A stretch of DNA of 6,686 bases from an uncultured Nitrosotalea sp. Its GTDB lineage: Archaea > Thermoproteota > Nitrososphaeria > Nitrososphaerales > Nitrosopumilaceae. This document shows positions 5,681 to 6,686 of the stretch, piece after piece. Both the position numbers and the translations under genes were made by a program. Under the pieces are notes generated by a model that was given only the letters and a program-made list of their open reading frames with translations, was not told the DNA's origin and ran no database searches. The stretch spans positions 1 to 6,686 of the forward strand of contig CAMLDG010000023.1 of NCBI GenBank assembly GCA_946478655.1, read 5' to 3'. Every line of letters begins with the position of its first letter. Within the stretch, counting starts at the first letter, position 1.

Positions 5681-6135
5681 TTCTTAAAGGCATCTAGCAC
5701 TTCTTGTGCATGTCCTGCAGGTTTTACTTTTTCAAAAACTTTTAGGATTTTTCCTTTTTCATCTACAAGAAAAGTTGACCTGTTTACTCCCATGTATTCG
5801 CGGCCCATGAACTGTTTCTTGCCCCATACGCCAAACTTCTTTGCAACGTCTTTTTCAGTGTCTGCAAGCAAAATGAATGGAACCTTCATCTTCTCACCGA
5901 ATTTCTTGTGAGACTCTTCATCGTCTGGGCTTATTCCAATTATCTCAATTTCTGCATTTTTGAATTTCTTGTAATCCTGTGCAAATTCTGCAGCCTCTGT
6001 AGTACATCCTGGAGTAAAGTCCTTTGGGTAAAAGTAGACAACATATTTTTTGCCCTTGAGATCCGATTTTTTCACGGTTTTACCTTCTGCATCTTTTAAT
6101 GCAAAATCTGGAACTTGATCTCCCTCTGATAACAT
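5677..6135 (-). CDS. bcp: PrxQ/Bcp-family peroxiredoxin, one-cysteine form
   Basis: Thiol peroxidase that reduces hydrogen peroxide and organic hydroperoxides in the cytosol. The 152-residue length is normal for Bcp/PrxQ. The active-site PXXXTXXC motif is Pro37, Thr41 and peroxidatic Cys44 in YPKDFTPGCTTEA. The conserved arginine is Arg119 in VNRSTF. The resolving cysteine that many PrxQ proteins carry five residues after the peroxidatic one is Ala49 here, and Cys44 is the only cysteine. The protein should therefore work as a 1-Cys enzyme, reduced by an external thiol or partner protein. The ATG start has a TATA box about 29 nt upstream and no Shine-Dalgarno. The stop overlaps the repeat-protein gene by 4 nt; the aquaporin gene is divergent 87 nt away. 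An antioxidant role fits an aerobic ammonia oxidiser. Confidence 0.94.
   Translation of the reverse strand: MLSEGDQVPDFALKDAEGKTVKKSDLKGKKYVVYFYPKDFTPGCTTEAAEFAQDYKKFKNAEIEIIGISPDDEESHKKFGEKMKVPFILLADTEKDVAKKFGVWGKKQFMGREYMGVNRSTFLVDEKGKILKVFEKVKPAGHAQEVLDAFKN
5722..5759 (+). terminator. Candidate multi-T-tract terminator for the repeat-protein gene
   Basis: Five runs of four to five T (5722-5725, 5728-5732, 5740-5743, 5748-5752, 5755-5759) begin about 40 nt past the stop. They lie antisense to Lys/Phe codons of the peroxiredoxin gene. Such U-rich clusters can terminate archaeal transcription without a hairpin; chance Lys richness is the alternative. Confidence 0.35.
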
Positions 6136-6159
6136 GAGATGTACTCCAAATGATCCATA

Positions 6160-6168
6160 CTTATTTTT
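6160..6168 (-). promoter_or_regulatory. TATA box of the peroxiredoxin gene
   Basis: On the minus strand this reads AAAAATAAG, centred about 29 nt upstream of the ATG at 6135. That fits a leaderless or very short-leader transcript. Confidence 0.5.
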
Positions 6169-6188
6169 TGCCTACAATATTTCGAATG

Positions 6189-6196
6189 TTTTATAT
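6189..6196 (+). promoter_or_regulatory. TATA box of the aquaporin gene
   Basis: TTTTATAT is centred about 30 nt before the ATG at 6223 and lies about 28 nt from the opposing peroxiredoxin TATA box. AGAGG at 6206-6210 is too far from the ATG, and probably outside the mRNA, to act as a ribosome site. Confidence 0.6.
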
Positions 6197-6222
6197 TGCA
6201 TGTTCAGAGGTCAAAGTGATTA

Positions 6223-6686
6223 ATGGTTAATCCACGCGCATGGCTTGCAGAAGCAATAGCAACATACGCACTTGTCTTCTTTGGACCGTTATCTATCATA
6301 TTATCAGTTGCATACTTTGGCTCAGTTCTAACAATTCCTGCACTTGTAGTCATAGCACTTGCACACGGTGCAGCGATAGGATTGATGGTTTACACATTTG
6401 GTCATGTATCTGGTGCACACATCAACCCGGCTGTTACAATAGCAATGTTAGTTACAAGACGAATCAATATCAAAGATGGTATCGCTTACATTGTATTCCA
6501 AATAATTGGAGCAATTGTTGCAGCTGCTAGCCTCAAAGCAATATTGCCTATACTTGGCGACAAGGTACATTTTGGAACCCAAGGTGGACCTAGTGCAATT
6601 TTGAATAATAGTGCAATATCTGGATTTACAGTTGAAGTTATTCTCACATTTTTCTTGGTAACTGTCATCTTCATGACTGCCGTACA
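6223..6686 (+). CDS. Aquaporin / MIP-family channel, C-terminus cut by window edge
   Basis: Membrane channel of the major intrinsic protein family (water, glycerol or other small neutral solutes). My translation gives 154 complete codons from the ATG at 6223; an in-frame TGA at 6217-6219 excludes a longer start. Visible parts are TM1 (about 8-30), TM2 (about 38-60), loop B with the first NPA motif in GAHINPAV (Asn68-Pro69-Ala70) continuing as a half-helix, TM3 (about 84-108), and TM4 starting near 132. The second NPA and the arginine of the selectivity filter lie beyond the window, so water versus glycerol selectivity cannot be judged. Full-length members have about 230-280 residues. An osmotic or solute-exchange role is the family expectation; the neighbours do not refine it. 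Confidence 0.93.
   Translation, partial: MVNPRAWLAEAIATYALVFFGPLSIILSVAYFGSVLTIPALVVIALAHGAAIGLMVYTFGHVSGAHINPAVTIAMLVTRRINIKDGIAYIVFQIIGAIVAAASLKAILPILGDKVHFGTQGGPSAILNNSAISGFTVEVILTFFLVTVIFMTAV

Noticed and set aside
6240..6530. Cys/Ser-rich open frame on the plus strand within the aquaporin gene
   Set aside because: It is an out-of-frame reading of the aquaporin coding sequence, which has a clear NPA motif and membrane helices.
1..6686. Mobile element, CRISPR array, tRNA or rRNA
   Set aside because: No terminal inverted repeats, transposase or integrase motifs, regularly spaced repeats, or tRNA cloverleaf was seen. The only long direct repeat is inside a coding gene and has just two copies.

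Overview
The window looks like chromosomal DNA from an AT-rich thaumarchaeon, most likely a marine Nitrosopumilus-like ammonia oxidiser. Four things point this way. The shikimate entry genes are the archaeal type (ADH synthase plus dehydroquinate synthase II). Menaquinone genes of the futalosine route are present. Every promoter is an archaeal TATA box placed about 27-30 nt upstream of a start codon. TTG and GTG starts are frequent. The genus is an inference from general knowledge, not from a search. No tRNA, rRNA, CRISPR array, insertion sequence or phage gene was seen.

Layout from left to right: (1) On the minus strand, a two-gene operon of ADH synthase (722-1510) and dehydroquinate synthase II (1-735, cut by the left edge) supplies dehydroquinate for chorismate. 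(2) Divergent from it, mqnC (1720-2838, plus) encodes the radical-SAM cyclic dehypoxanthine futalosine synthase. It converges with a UbiD-family decarboxylase (2835-4277, minus), probably the menaquinone-pathway MqnL. Chorismate is the precursor of futalosine-route menaquinone, so these four genes form a coherent shikimate-to-quinone neighbourhood. (3) A small protein with DnaJ-like CXXCXGXG zinc motifs (4391-4621, plus) converges with an unrecognised Cys/His-containing protein (4618-4995, minus). (4) A Pro/Ala/Lys-rich protein with a coiled coil and a perfect 63-bp internal duplication (5096-5680, plus) converges with a one-cysteine PrxQ/Bcp peroxiredoxin (5677-6135, minus). (5) An aquaporin-family channel (from 6223, plus) is cut by the right edge.

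The architecture is very regular. From mqnC onward the strand alternates gene by gene. All three convergent pairs overlap by exactly 4 nt through their stop codons. All four divergent spacers (209, 113, 100 and 87 nt) carry two opposed TATA boxes that predict leaderless or nearly leaderless mRNAs. Five of nine starts are non-ATG, and in two genes an in-frame upstream stop makes TTG almost unavoidable. I see no clearly new multi-gene system. The best leads are the two uncharacterised Cys-rich small proteins, the duplicated-repeat protein, and the compact leaderless, stop-overlapping gene arrangement.
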